The notes beneath the pieces are model-generated. The model worked only from the letters and a program-made list of their open reading frames with translations, was not told the DNA's origin and searched no databases. From positions 141,656 through 205,655 of the forward strand of contig JAURPI010000017.1 in NCBI GenBank assembly GCA_030835385.1: a DNA stretch of 64,000 nt. Direction: 5' to 3'. The stretch is from Alphaproteobacteria bacterium. Its GTDB lineage: Bacteria > Pseudomonadota > Alphaproteobacteria > Rhodospirillales > Rhodospirillaceae. Below are positions 50,768-60,328 of this stretch, in pieces (position 1 is the stretch's first letter; each line of letters starts with the position of its first letter). The translations under genes were made by a program, and so were the position numbers.

Positions 50768-51334
50768 TTATTTCGTCTTCTCGGCATACTCGCCCTCAAG
50801 GATCGAAAATACGTGGGAGCTCCACCAGCCACGAGCCGTGTGCCGATACTCACGGCGTATACCCTCATGAAACATGCCGTAGGTGTTTTTCATGATATGT
50901 ACCGAAGCATCGTTATCGACGGCGCAGGTGCATTCAACTCGATGCAGATTGAAGGCCTCAAACGCTAGTACAACCAGAGCCCAGCCCAATCTCGCACCGA
51001 GTCCCTTTCCTTGAAAGTCTGGCGCCAGCGTACACCCGATTGATCCGTTACGGTCTGCTTTTTCTCCGATATACTTGAGGTTAGCCGTTCCGATCACTGT
51101 GTCAGAAGCCGGGTCTTCGACAGCCCACCAATGCTCGCGTGCTTGAGGGCGTGAAGATGCTGAAACCGAATCCATCACCAATTGTCTAACTTGGTCTGGG
51201 GTGCGCGTACCGTCTGCCAAAAAAAGCCAGTACCGCTCATCTTCAGCAAACTCGGCGAGAACTTTGGCGTCACCTAACCGTAGCTGCCTGAGGCGATACC
51301 CGTCTCCTTCGGCAATGACCGAATCCGAGTTCAT
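50768..51334 (-). CDS. GNAT family N-acetyltransferase (RimJ/RimL type)
   Basis: Acetyl-CoA-dependent GNAT acetyltransferase, 188 residues. The core contains VIGTANLKYIGEKADRNGSI and the acetyl-CoA-binding loop FQGKGLGARLG in the Q/RxxGxG/A pattern, and the RimJ-type end NLHRVECTCAVDNDASVHIM. The acceptor may be a protein N-terminus or a small molecule. Its ATG shares one base with the chorismate mutase stop (TAATG), so it is translationally coupled to it. Confidence 0.88.
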   Translation of the reverse strand: MNSDSVIAEGDGYRLRQLRLGDAKVLAEFAEDERYWLFLADGTRTPDQVRQLVMDSVSASSRPQAREHWWAVEDPASDTVIGTANLKYIGEKADRNGSIGCTLAPDFQGKGLGARLGWALVVLAFEAFNLHRVECTCAVDNDASVHIMKNTYGMFHEGIRREYRHTARGWWSSHVFSILEGEYAEKTK

Positions 51335-51663
51335 TAACCGCCGCTGTTTCTCTTTTCGATCTGCTCTTGTTCGAGCTGGATATTGATCTCAATCATCGCC
51401 CGGTAAATCGCTTCAACGATCTCGGGATTACTCCCCCGAGATTCTGCAACACCACGGACTTTTTGGACTACGTCTTCGATCCTTGCCGGCACTCGAGCGG
51501 CATTAACATCACCTTTGAGCTTCGCTGCCTGCATAACGTAGTGGTTGCGCTCTACAAGCAACGGGACAATCGCGTGGTCCAGTCGGTCGATATGCTCGCG
51601 CACCTGATCGAGAGACTCACATTCTTCCAACACTGGGCTGTCAGTATCAAATTGATCGGTCAT
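51334..51663 (-). CDS. Chorismate mutase, AroQ type
   Basis: Monofunctional chorismate mutase of the all-helical AroQ class, 109 residues, turning chorismate into prephenate for Phe and Tyr synthesis. Active-site residues typical of the class are visible: Arg in REHIDRLDHAIVPLLVER, Lys in MQAAKLKGDV and Arg in VPARIEDVVQKVR, plus the C-terminal IYRAMIEINIQLEQEQIEKR. No signal peptide, so it is cytosolic. It starts 10 bp after the gshA stop and is followed by the coupled GNAT gene. Confidence 0.92.
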   Translation of the reverse strand: MTDQFDTDSPVLEECESLDQVREHIDRLDHAIVPLLVERNHYVMQAAKLKGDVNAARVPARIEDVVQKVRGVAESRGSNPEIVEAIYRAMIEINIQLEQEQIEKRNSGG

Positions 51664-51672
51664 AAGATCGCA

Positions 51673-53037
51673 CTAGTAGCTATACTCAGAAAAAACCTTC
51701 GTAATGTCGCCGCCCCACTTGGAGTGAAAGGCACCGAGCATCTGCTCTGCTGGGGTTATCCCTGATGCGGCGATCTCTTGCAAGGGCGTGAGGAAGCCCG
51801 TCTCGTCATTACCTGCGGAATCCATACGTGCCCGACGAGTTAAACCGGTGCGCGAGATATCTAAAACCTGCAGTGCAACCTCCTGTGCGGAACGCCCCGC
51901 AACCTCAGCCTTGAGGGCTTTTTCGGGGACAGACCGGTAGAGGGAGTCGCGCTCCACTGCGGTCCAACCCTTTACAACGTCCCACGCAGCATCCAAGGCC
52001 TGATCATCGTAAAGCAATCCCATCCAAAACGCCGGTAAGGCACAAAGACGAGCCCACGGCCCTGAGTCCGTGCCGCGCATTTCGAGAAATCTCTTGAGGC
52101 GCACCTCTGGAAATACCGTAGACAGGTGATCTTCCCAATCATCGATGGTCGGCGTTTCACCAGGAAGAGCCGGAAGCGTTCCATTCATAAAATCTCTGAA
52201 CGACAGCCCGGACGCATCGACATAGCCGTCGCGATAAACAAAATACATTGGCGCGTCGAGGACAAAATCTACATACCGCTCGAAACCCATACCATCTTCA
52301 AATGCGAATGGCATCATTCCGGTGCGGTCTTTATCAGTGTCATGCCAAACCGCTGCACGCTGACTTAACAGCCCATTCGGCTTGCCTTCGGTAAAGGGAG
52401 AGTTCGCCCATAACGCGGTCGCTATAGGCTGCAGCGCCAACGATACGCGCATCATTTTGACCATGGTCGCTTCAGAATCATAATCAAGATTGACCTGCAC
52501 AGTGCAGGTGCGCGTCATCATGTCGATGCCAAGGTTGCCAACCTTAGGCATATACTCCCGCATGATTTTGTAACGGCCCTTTGGCATCCAATTGACATCT
52601 TCGCGGCGCCAGTTCGGTGTCATTCCCAAACCGAGCAATCCGCATCCAAGTTCTTCCGCTACCTCTTTAACCTGGGCACGATGCGCGGTCACTTCGCTGC
52701 AGGTTTGATGAACTGTTTCGAGCGGGGCGCCAGATAACTCGAACTGACCGCCTGGCTCTAAGCTGACAGATCCCTTTCCGGGGGCCTTCAGCGCAATAAC
52801 GTTGTCGCCTTCAAAAACTGGCTCCCAGCCAAATCGCTGCATGCCTTCGAGCATAGCGCGAATTCCGCTCTCGCCCTCATAGGTCAAAGCTTTGTAGCTC
52901 TCCAAGCAATACAAAAACTTTTCGTGCTCGGTGCCAACACGCCATTGTTCACGAGGTTTACAGCCAGCTTCTGCGTAAGCTGCCAGCTGGTCCTTACTTG
53001 TGATGGGTGCAGACTCTTTGGTTGGAATTGACGTCAT
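51673..53037 (-). CDS. gshA: Glutamate-cysteine ligase, alphaproteobacterial/plant type
   Basis: ATP-dependent glutamate-cysteine ligase (GCS2 family), first step of glutathione synthesis, 454 residues. Family features are REQWRVGTEHEKFLYC at the substrate site, SVSLEPGGQFELSGAPLETV, RTCTVQVNLDYDSEATMV and the C-terminal LRRARM-like TRRARMDSAGNDETGFL. The length agrees with the plant-like enzymes of alphaproteobacteria. It lies 49 bp downstream of rsmE on the same strand and is followed closely by chorismate mutase and a GNAT gene. No gshB is in the window. Glutathione would serve the MAPEG protein and peroxiredoxin. Confidence 0.94.
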   Translation of the reverse strand: MTSIPTKESAPITSKDQLAAYAEAGCKPREQWRVGTEHEKFLYCLESYKALTYEGESGIRAMLEGMQRFGWEPVFEGDNVIALKAPGKGSVSLEPGGQFELSGAPLETVHQTCSEVTAHRAQVKEVAEELGCGLLGLGMTPNWRREDVNWMPKGRYKIMREYMPKVGNLGIDMMTRTCTVQVNLDYDSEATMVKMMRVSLALQPIATALWANSPFTEGKPNGLLSQRAAVWHDTDKDRTGMMPFAFEDGMGFERYVDFVLDAPMYFVYRDGYVDASGLSFRDFMNGTLPALPGETPTIDDWEDHLSTVFPEVRLKRFLEMRGTDSGPWARLCALPAFWMGLLYDDQALDAAWDVVKGWTAVERDSLYRSVPEKALKAEVAGRSAQEVALQVLDISRTGLTRRARMDSAGNDETGFLTPLQEIAASGITPAEQMLGAFHSKWGGDITKVFSEYSY

Positions 53038-53086
53038 GAAGGTTACTTAATGGTCCTGGCCTCAAATTGTTAGGTGCCGGTCCCTG

Positions 53087-53842
53087 TTACAGGTCGCGAC
53101 GCCAGTCCCCACACAACGCCTGCCAGCACGTTAGCGTGACAAGGGCCGCCGTATCCGCACGAAGTATGCGCGGTCCCAAGGAAACGGACTTAGAAAACGG
53201 CAGCGAACGCAGCAGGTCAAGCTCTGTCTCGCTAAACCCCCCTTCTGGACCGACCACGAATGCGGCACCGCCCGCATTGCGGCATGCAGTTTCCGACATG
53301 ACGTCCGCTACGGGGTCGCCTCCCCCTGTCTCATCCATGACAAATAAGACGTCTCCGTCCGGCCAATCAGTGACCGCGTCTGACAGAGCAATCGGTTCAC
53401 AGACATCTGGCACCATCATGCGGCAACACTGCTCAGCCGCTTCCATCGCAATTGCTTTGAGTCGGTCTGTTCTAACTCGATCACTGTTGGTGTGTTGCGT
53501 AATAACAGGCTGCAACACGGTCACACCCAACTCGGTCGCTTTTTGCACGATCAAATCAGTAGCCGTGCGCTTGATAGGCGCAAAGAGCAGCCTGAGCTCG
53601 CGTTCGTTGTCCTGAGAGCGCGTTTGATGCTCTAGGTGCATCGTTGCGCTTTTCTTGCTGAGGCTGGTCAGTGCGCCTTGCCATTCGCCGTCACGGCCGT
53701 TGAATAGAAGGATGGGATCTCCAACCCCACGTCGCATAACCTGAGCTAGATATCGGGCCTGATCAGTTGACAATTCGATATCAACGCCGACCGCGAGGTT
53801 ACTCATTACATAGAGCCTGAGGGGCGTCGTGGAATTTGACAT
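53087..53842 (-). CDS. rsmE: 16S rRNA (uracil-1498-N3)-methyltransferase
   Basis: SPOUT-fold methyltransferase RsmE, modifying U1498 of 16S rRNA. The N-terminal PUA-like domain includes QARYLAQVMRRGVGD and ILLFNGRDGEW; the SPOUT domain has LIVQKATELGV, FVVGPEGGFSETELDLL and SLGPRILRADTAALVTL, the knot signature. ATG 53842 gives 251 residues; an ATG at 53863 is an alternative with no better ribosome site. It is divergent from ubiA, with a short common promoter region, and precedes gshA by 49 bp. Confidence 0.94.
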   Translation of the reverse strand: MSNSTTPLRLYVMSNLAVGVDIELSTDQARYLAQVMRRGVGDPILLFNGRDGEWQGALTSLSKKSATMHLEHQTRSQDNERELRLLFAPIKRTATDLIVQKATELGVTVLQPVITQHTNSDRVRTDRLKAIAMEAAEQCCRMMVPDVCEPIALSDAVTDWPDGDVLFVMDETGGGDPVADVMSETACRNAGGAAFVVGPEGGFSETELDLLRSLPFSKSVSLGPRILRADTAALVTLTCWQALCGDWRRDL

Positions 53843-53900
53843 GAAACTGGTCCAATGGGGCATTGTGGCGAACGGTAGTTATCCCTAGTTTACCGCTACT

Positions 53901-54839
53901 ATGACCGAGACCAAACCATCACTGACTTCTGACTCTGACAAGTCGGATATTCCCCAACACAGTTGGATCAACCGGAGAGCACCTGCCTGGAGCAGGGGTT
54001 ACCTCCTGCTAGCTCGCGCCGACAGACCCATTGGCACCTGGCTGCTGCTATGGCCCTGTATTTGGTCCATTTTGCTAGCCCAAGGAAACGGCCTCTCTGA
54101 GCTGCGCCTGGACCTCATACTCTTATTTGCGTTGGGGGCCATGGCGATGCGCGGCGCCGGCTGTACCTACAATGACATCATTGACCGTGACTTTGATGCC
54201 AAGGTCGCCCGAACAGCTCAGCGCCCTATTCCATCTGGTGAGGTTTCCGTCCCACAGGCATGGGTCTTTCTTGCTCTGCAGTTGCTTGTCGGGTTTGCCA
54301 TCCTTATTCAGCTGAATACGCTTACGATTAGATTAGGCGTCGCATCACTTTTGCTGGTGGTGAGCTACCCATATATGAAGCGTATCACCTTCTGGCCACA
54401 GGCCTGGTTAGGACTGACCTTTAACTGGGGCGCATTGATGGGGTGGACCGCTGTCACGGGCTCCTTAGATTGGCCCGCCGTTGCACTATATGCCGCCAGC
54501 TTCTTCTGGACATTAGGTTACGACACCATCTACGCCCACCAAGACAAAGAGGATGACGCGCTGATCGGCGTAAAGTCCTCTGCCCTCGCCCTAGGACCAC
54601 AGACTCTTCCTTTTGTCATCGCCATGTATTCGCTGACTGTTGTGCTTCTTGCGCTCGCAGCCGGGCTCATGGGGCTCTCATGGGTCACAGGCGCCCTACT
54701 GGCCGTCGCCGCTATACACTTCACTTGGCAAGCCGCGACTTTGGATACTGAGGACACAAATAACTGTCTAGAGAGATTTAGATCGAACAGAGACGTCGGC
54801 TTCCTGATCGCGGCCGCCATGCTTACCGTGCACGCGTGA
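53901..54839 (+). CDS. ubiA: 4-hydroxybenzoate polyprenyltransferase
   Basis: Integral membrane prenyltransferase UbiA, joining a polyprenyl chain to 4-hydroxybenzoate in ubiquinone synthesis. The first Asp-rich motif is NDIIDRDFDAKVARTAQRPI and the second is YDTIYAHQDKEDDALIGVKS; both bind Mg-diphosphate. It starts with RADRPIGTWLLLWP in TM1. About nine membrane helices in 312 residues, as usual. It is divergent from rsmE and convergent with the TPR-sulfotransferase. A ubiD homologue lies 2 kb downstream on the same strand, the next ubiquinone step in many bacteria. Confidence 0.96.
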   Translation: MTETKPSLTSDSDKSDIPQHSWINRRAPAWSRGYLLLARADRPIGTWLLLWPCIWSILLAQGNGLSELRLDLILLFALGAMAMRGAGCTYNDIIDRDFDAKVARTAQRPIPSGEVSVPQAWVFLALQLLVGFAILIQLNTLTIRLGVASLLLVVSYPYMKRITFWPQAWLGLTFNWGALMGWTAVTGSLDWPAVALYAASFFWTLGYDTIYAHQDKEDDALIGVKSSALALGPQTLPFVIAMYSLTVVLLALAAGLMGLSWVTGALLAVAAIHFTWQAATLDTEDTNNCLERFRSNRDVGFLIAAAMLTVHA

Positions 54840-54846
54840 TTCATTC

Positions 54847-56391
54847 TTAGTCAAGATCGTACCCATAGGCTTCGATAAAAGGAGCGAGACTTTCAAAATG
54901 CGGCTCAATTATTGAGCGACACTTTTTCCATCGGTACGAGGCGGTATCATATAGCGGCTTGATGACTTGGTGGGCACTTGCTGTCTTAGGCTGGTCGGAT
55001 CTTGCGTTCCTATTGAACTCACTAACTCGTATGTCCCATTCTACTCCGACGTGATTCAGAACACGCGTCACCTCGGGTTGAAAGTCGGAAACAATATCCT
55101 CGTACCGCACCACGAGGACGTCGAGGGACAGTGCCTTGACCGCGCCATTCCACAGCGACATCATTTGAACATAAGATTGGACCGTATCCTCAAGCGACAG
55201 CATCCCAGACGTCAGCGTATTAAGCTCAAACCCTTGCATATATGCGCTTAAACAAACATCGCAGGGGTGGCGCACCATAAGAACGAGCTTAGCGTGCGGG
55301 AACAACTCAGTCATCCATGCCGCCAAGCGCGTATTGTAAGGATGTATGTCCACCAAAACACGATAGGATCGATCGGTAGTTCGCGCATTCATGTCTGCGT
55401 AATATTTGTTACGCGCGGTATGAAGGACGTGCTCGGGGGTTGGGGACGTCGTCAACCCCTGGGGTATTGACACACAAGCATCTCCAAATGCATCTGACTC
55501 CTGAACCACTCCTAGCTCAGGGTGTGACCCCAAGATAGTGCGCAAAAGTGTTGTCCCTGATCGTGGAAAACCAGCGACAAATGCCTGAGGCTTAGCAAAC
55601 AACGGAGCTTCCGCACCTTTGACCTTTGGCATACGTTTGCATAACGCATCCAAATACACTTGCTGGGCCCAAACATCCTTTTGGAAAAGTGCATACAGGT
55701 TCTTCCAGCCAGGATTAGCCTCACGAAACCTTGCGTTGGCCTTTTCAAAAAAATAGAAGGCGGCTGAATGATCTCCGATATCTACAAGACAGCGCGCGCG
55801 TTCTAAATCGAGCTTCCATTGCACCTCAGGCGCCGCCAGCAGGCTTTCAACATTTCCTTCTATACGATCTATACCATCAAGAACTGTAACGGCTTCCTCC
55901 ACGGAACCCAGGTGCCTTAAGCAACGAGCAAGAATAACCGAAGCTGAAATGTCACCTGAATCATGTTCAAGCATTCGCCGCGCACAATCAGCTGAAGCTT
56001 CATATTGGTATGTTCGCGCCAACGCGTCCGCCAATCCAAGCATAGCCACCGGGTGTGTGGGGTCACTTTGTAAACATGCGGTGTAATGTTTGATCGCCGA
56101 CTGCGGATCAGAAAGCCTCATATAACTGGCCCCTAACGCGACCTGGGCGAAAGCATCCGAAGGGTCAAGGTTTACTGCTTGATTAAGAATTTCGACACAT
56201 TCAGAGAGACGTCCCTGGTCATGAAGCGCAACGCCAAGGTGACTCAAGAGGTTTTGATTTTCAGGTTCTTTTTCCAGCTCTGCCCGAAGAAGCATTTCGG
56301 CATCATACGGGCGCCCTTCCTCAATCAGTGGGCGAGCTGATTCTATGGCAGCGGATGCGTTTTCACGGCCATCATGAACAGGCTTGGACAT
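54847..56391 (-). CDS. TPR-repeat sulfotransferase
   Basis: A 514-residue fusion of tetratricopeptide repeats and a sulfotransferase domain. Residues ~10-250 form about six TPR units (for example LLSHLGVALHDQGRLSECVE and AQVALGASYMRLSDPQSAIK). The C-terminal ~260 residues carry the PAPS 5'-phosphosulfate loop AFVAGFPRSGTTLLRTIL and the 3'-phosphate-binding segment KLVLMVRHPCDVCLSAYM. Such proteins sulfate peptides, lipids or glycans; the acceptor is unknown. No signal peptide. It is a single gene, convergent with ubiA and followed upstream by a 506-bp non-coding stretch. Confidence 0.9.
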   Translation of the reverse strand: MSKPVHDGRENASAAIESARPLIEEGRPYDAEMLLRAELEKEPENQNLLSHLGVALHDQGRLSECVEILNQAVNLDPSDAFAQVALGASYMRLSDPQSAIKHYTACLQSDPTHPVAMLGLADALARTYQYEASADCARRMLEHDSGDISASVILARCLRHLGSVEEAVTVLDGIDRIEGNVESLLAAPEVQWKLDLERARCLVDIGDHSAAFYFFEKANARFREANPGWKNLYALFQKDVWAQQVYLDALCKRMPKVKGAEAPLFAKPQAFVAGFPRSGTTLLRTILGSHPELGVVQESDAFGDACVSIPQGLTTSPTPEHVLHTARNKYYADMNARTTDRSYRVLVDIHPYNTRLAAWMTELFPHAKLVLMVRHPCDVCLSAYMQGFELNTLTSGMLSLEDTVQSYVQMMSLWNGAVKALSLDVLVVRYEDIVSDFQPEVTRVLNHVGVEWDIRVSEFNRNARSDQPKTASAHQVIKPLYDTASYRWKKCRSIIEPHFESLAPFIEAYGYDLD

Positions 56392-56897
56392 CAGGATAAG
56401 TCACAGGTTTTTAGGCCGACTGGTATGCTCGGCGGAGAGCGCGATCCCAAGATCGATGAGCTGCTCAAACCCTCTGGATGATGTGGCTTCAGTTTCAGAC
56501 TCGTTTCGTCGCTACCCTAACTACGCTATTTCGGACCGTCGCTGACGCCCCGCACTCCCAAACGCAAAAATAGTATGGACCAAATACAACGCCAAGTCAT
56601 TGCCAGCCAAGCCTTTTCTGGGATGACGGCCTCTGTGGACATTGCTCTACCCCAGGTTTTACGCGGTGTAGATCATATATGAAATCGAGTGTAGATGACA
56701 CGCAATAAAAGCTGACAGGGTGGTTAATATCTATCATTAAGAGCAAGGAGAATGGACTATTCGTGTGCACCTCCTCAGTTTTGCGGAATAAGTTGCCTGG
56801 GCCGTGAATCTTGACGCATGACAGGCCGGACCGCTAAGCCATCGTTTAACCCCTCAAACTTCCTCTCTCACACTTTCCAACCGCCACAGAAATTCTT
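56392..56897 (+). other. Long intergenic region between the sulfotransferase and ubiD
   Basis: A 506-bp gap holding the divergent promoters of the sulfotransferase and ubiD. I see no convincing gene. Two direct copies of GTGTAGAT (near 56665 and 56689) lie in its right half. A 20-codon frame at 56752 has AAGGAG only one base before its ATG, too close for efficient initiation. No terminator or large repeat. Confidence 0.35.
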
Positions 56898-58415
56898 ATG
56901 CCATTTGCCTCCCTTCGCGACTTTATCGACCGCCTCGAGCGGGATGGCCAGTTGGCGAGAGTCACGACGCCTGTGTCACCACATTTGGAAATGACCGAAA
57001 TACAAACTCGTGTGCTTGATGAAGGTGGCCCAGCATTGCTGTTTGAGAATGTGGTGAGAGAAGACGGGAGCGCGTTCGGCACGTCTGTGCTGGCCAATCT
57101 ATTTGGTACAGTTGAGCGCGTGGCCTGGGGCATGGATCGCACCCCTGACCAACTCCGTGAAGTTGGGGAAACGTTAGCCTTTTTAAAACAGCCTGAGCCG
57201 CCCGGTGGCTGGCGCGAAGCGATGGAAATGCTACCGTTGTTCAAGACCGTCATGGCAATGAAGCCGCGCACAGTCTCAAAAGCGCCCTGCCAAGAAATTG
57301 TTCTGATAGGTGATGACGTAGATTTGGATCAGCTTCCCATTCAAACCTGTTGGCCCGGCGAACCTGCCCCCTTGATCACGTGGCCCCTTGTGGTCACCAA
57401 CGGTCCCGGCGACGATAAAAGAGATATCACCAATCTCGGCATTTACCGCATGCAAGTGACGGGCAAAGATCAGACTTTGATGCGATGGCTTAAACATCGC
57501 GGCGGTGCCGGCCAATACGACCGATGGAAAGATGCTAAAGCAGAGCCACTTCCCGCTGCTGCCGTAATCGGCGCCGATCCCGGAACATTGCTTGCCGCTG
57601 TAACACCTGTACCAGACACGTTGTCAGAATATCAATTCGCAGGACTATTGCGTGGCCGCAAGGTTGACCTGGTGGACTGCAAGACGGTTCCTCTTCAAGT
57701 GCCATCGGAGGCGGAGATTGTCCTCGAAGGACATGTGATGCTGGATGAGTATGACGACGAAGGCCCCTATGGTGATCACACAGGCTACTACAATGCCGTA
57801 GAAAAATTTCCTGTATTCAAAATATCCGCCATTACGATGCGGAAAAACCCCATCTATTTATCGACGTACACGGGTCGCCCACCCGATGAACCGAGCATCC
57901 TTGGCGAAGCGCTCAACGAAGTGTTTATCCCGCTCTTGATTCAACAATTTCCCGAGGTTGTTGATTTCTGGTTGCCACCGGAGGGCTGCAGTTATCGCAT
58001 CGCAGTCGTCAGTATGAAAAAGTCATACGCCGGACATGCCAAACGCGTGATGATGGGCGTTTGGAGTTTTCTGCGACAGTTCGTCTATACAAAATTCGTC
58101 ATCGTTGTGGACGATGATATCAATGCTCGTGACTGGAAAGATGTCATGTGGGCCGTCTCAACCCGCATGGATCCCGCGCGTGATATTACGGTGATTGAGA
58201 ACACACCCATTGATTACTTGGACTTTGCGTCGCCCGAACCGGGGATAGGCGGCAAATTGGGATTGGACGCAACAACGAAAATTCCTCCAGAAACCAATAG
58301 AGCATGGGGCAAGAAAATCCGCATGACTGACGATATTATTGATCTGGTGACACAAAAATGGACCGAGTACGGCCTGCCGGGAAATGGCACACCGATTTGG
58401 AAAGACAAAGCATAA
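56898..58415 (+). CDS. ubiD: UbiD-family decarboxylase
   Basis: Prenylated-FMN-dependent decarboxylase of the UbiD family, 505 residues; in ubiquinone synthesis it removes the carboxyl of 3-polyprenyl-4-hydroxybenzoate. Conserved parts are [16 protein letters not shown] at the start, the [15 protein letters not shown] region and the acid motif [20 protein letters not shown] with the catalytic Glu residues, and [20 protein letters not shown]. Presence of ubiA close by favours the ubiquinone role over decarboxylation of other aromatics. No ubiX is in the window. The pmbA gene starts 14 bp after its stop. Confidence 0.94.
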   Translation: MPFASLRDFIDRLERDGQLARVTTPVSPHLEMTEIQTRVLDEGGPALLFENVVREDGSAFGTSVLANLFGTVERVAWGMDRTPDQLREVGETLAFLKQPEPPGGWREAMEMLPLFKTVMAMKPRTVSKAPCQEIVLIGDDVDLDQLPIQTCWPGEPAPLITWPLVVTNGPGDDKRDITNLGIYRMQVTGKDQTLMRWLKHRGGAGQYDRWKDAKAEPLPAAAVIGADPGTLLAAVTPVPDTLSEYQFAGLLRGRKVDLVDCKTVPLQVPSEAEIVLEGHVMLDEYDDEGPYGDHTGYYNAVEKFPVFKISAITMRKNPIYLSTYTGRPPDEPSILGEALNEVFIPLLIQQFPEVVDFWLPPEGCSYRIAVVSMKKSYAGHAKRVMMGVWSFLRQFVYTKFVIVVDDDINARDWKDVMWAVSTRMDPARDITVIENTPIDYLDFASPEPGIGGKLGLDATTKIPPETNRAWGKKIRMTDDIIDLVTQKWTEYGLPGNGTPIWKDKA

Positions 58416-58429
58416 TTTTGGAGAACAGT

Positions 58430-59770
58430 GTGCCCGACGACTCGTTAAACGTACTGAATGACCTTATTGCCAAAGCCAAAACAGCTGGGGCAGATGCTGC
58501 AGACGCCATTATAGCTGACGGTGAGTCGACATCTGTGACCTATCGTTTAGGTGAATTGGAACAACTAGAGCATTCCGAAGGCGGCGATGTCGGTTTACGG
58601 GTTCTGGTGGGTAAAAAGCAGGCCATCGTCTCTTCTTCAGACCGGTCTTCCGAAGCTTTGTCAGAGCTAGTTGATCGGGCGGTCGCGATGGCAAAAACCG
58701 TGCCCGACGACGAACTGCTCGGCCTGGCAGATCCAGACCAACTGGCAACGGATCTGCCTGATGTCGACATGTGCGATCCAGAAGACATCTCCACTGAAAC
58801 GCTGATTGAAGCTGCCCGCACTTGCGAAGATTACGCTCGGGCTATCAAAGGCGTAACCAACTCAGAAGGCGCGCAAGCGAACTGGGGCCGCTCACGCGTG
58901 GCCATCGCCGCGAGCAATGGCTTTCAACGTGCTTATGAAAGCACAGGCGGATCATTTTCTGCGTCTGTCCTCGCCGGCGACGTGGAGTCTGGCATGGAGA
59001 CGGACTACGAATACACGTCAGCCGTCTATGCCAGAGATTTTAAGTCACCCGAAGAGGTCGGGCGGACTGCCGGGGAACGGGCGGTGAGAAAGCTGGGCGC
59101 TCACAAAGTGAAGAGTGGTAAATTTCCCGTGGTGTTCGAATCCCGCGCGGCGCGAGGGCTGATCAGTCACTTCCTAGGCGCGATTAACGGCAGCGCCGTC
59201 GCGCGCGGAACGACATTCTTAAAAGACAGCATGGATACAGCCGTATTTAGTGACGCAATAAAAATTATTGAAGATCCACACCGGTCCCGCGGTATGCGCT
59301 CTAAACCCTGCGACGCCGAAGGCCTTGCTAACAAGAGCCGACACTTGATCGATAACGGCGTTCTAACGACCTGGGTTCTGGATCTCCGCTCAGCCCGCAA
59401 ACTGGGACTCGCTCCCACGGGACACGCAAGCAGAGGCCCCTCTTCGCCACCGTCACCATCTGTGACCAACGTTAACCTGGTCGCTGGAGAACAATCCCCG
59501 GAACAATTGATTGGAGATATTGAGAGCGGCCTGTACGTGACCGACGCCTTCGGTCAAGGAGTTAATGGTGTAACTGGAGATTACAGCCGAGGCGTCAGCG
59601 GCTTCTGGATCGAGAACGGTGAACTGGCCTATCCTGTGAACGAGATCACCATCGCCAGCAATTTAAAAGACATGTTCCTCGCCATGACCGCAGCCAACGA
59701 CTTAGAACTAAGTCGCGGCATCGACAGCCCGACGGTTCGCGTAGACGGCATGAGCATCGCTGGAAGCTAA
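58430..59770 (+). CDS. pmbA: PmbA/TldE-like metallopeptidase homologue
   Basis: Protein of the TldD/PmbA (TldE) family, 446 residues from the GTG at 58430, which follows a TGGAGA ribosome site. TldD and TldE form a heterodimer that degrades or matures peptides; TldE lacks the zinc site and is non-catalytic alone, and no HExxxH motif is seen here, in agreement. Family parts are SVTYRLGELEQLEHSE, GLRVLVGKKQAIVSSSD, GKFPVVFESRAARGLISHFL and DAFGQGVNGVTGDYSRGVSG. No tldD lies in the window. The 14-bp gap to ubiD suggests co-transcription. Confidence 0.93.
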   Translation: MPDDSLNVLNDLIAKAKTAGADAADAIIADGESTSVTYRLGELEQLEHSEGGDVGLRVLVGKKQAIVSSSDRSSEALSELVDRAVAMAKTVPDDELLGLADPDQLATDLPDVDMCDPEDISTETLIEAARTCEDYARAIKGVTNSEGAQANWGRSRVAIAASNGFQRAYESTGGSFSASVLAGDVESGMETDYEYTSAVYARDFKSPEEVGRTAGERAVRKLGAHKVKSGKFPVVFESRAARGLISHFLGAINGSAVARGTTFLKDSMDTAVFSDAIKIIEDPHRSRGMRSKPCDAEGLANKSRHLIDNGVLTTWVLDLRSARKLGLAPTGHASRGPSSPPSPSVTNVNLVAGEQSPEQLIGDIESGLYVTDAFGQGVNGVTGDYSRGVSGFWIENGELAYPVNEITIASNLKDMFLAMTAANDLELSRGIDSPTVRVDGMSIAGS

Positions 59771-59826
59771 CACCGGGCCTAAAAGCGCCGACGCCGGAGG
59801 TTCAACAGCGCCAGAATTGAAACCGC

Positions 59827-60195
59827 CTATTTGGGCATCGCTTCTTCACCATTACCCATCATGCCACCCATCGCATTAGGCACGGGGTTTTTACCGCTCT
59901 CCATAGATTCGGTAGCTTTCTCGACCATCTTCTGCATGCTTTCCATAGCTTCAGTTTTGGCGGCCTGGATATCTGCATTCATGCGGATTTGCTTTGGTGA
60001 CCGTTGAACAGCCCCACCCCCTTGTGAAACGGGGCCATCCATGGCGGTCGAATCCGCCACAACCGGCTCTTCGCCCACAACCACTGCGTCAACGGCATCA
60101 TCTTCGTCGCCGGTGTCACTTAGAGAGTAGGCCGCAAAGGCGACGAGCGCTGCGCCAATAACAATAACCCACACCGACCCCTTACTGTCAGACAT
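59827..60195 (-). CDS. Single-span membrane-anchored protein of unknown function
   Basis: A 122-residue protein with an N-terminal membrane anchor (GSVWVIVIGAALVAFAAYSL), then an acidic linker (DTGDEDDAVDAVVVGEEPVV), a Gly/Gln stretch and a helical, Met-rich end (ESMQKMVEKATESMESGKN and MGGMMGNG). I do not recognise a family. The topology places most of it in the periplasm if the anchor is a signal anchor. It is divergent from the DUF374 acyltransferase gene. Low complexity makes distant similarity hard to judge. Confidence 0.6.
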   Translation of the reverse strand: MSDSKGSVWVIVIGAALVAFAAYSLSDTGDEDDAVDAVVVGEEPVVADSTAMDGPVSQGGGAVQRSPKQIRMNADIQAAKTEAMESMQKMVEKATESMESGKNPVPNAMGGMMGNGEEAMPK

Positions 60196-60328
60196 ATGGT
60201 AGCTCCTTACGTTTGCTCTCGCGCCCCTCAGCCGACACTTTATGTCGCACCATAGGTTTCAATTAGAGAGTATAAACTATAATGACCTAAGATTCCGTCG
60301 ACATCAGTCAAGGAGCGACATCTTTGCC

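Noticed and set aside
56752..56814. 20-codon frame after AAGGAG in the ubiD upstream region
   Set aside because: The ribosome site is only one base from the ATG, and the peptide has no leader-peptide features such as repeated codons before an attenuator.
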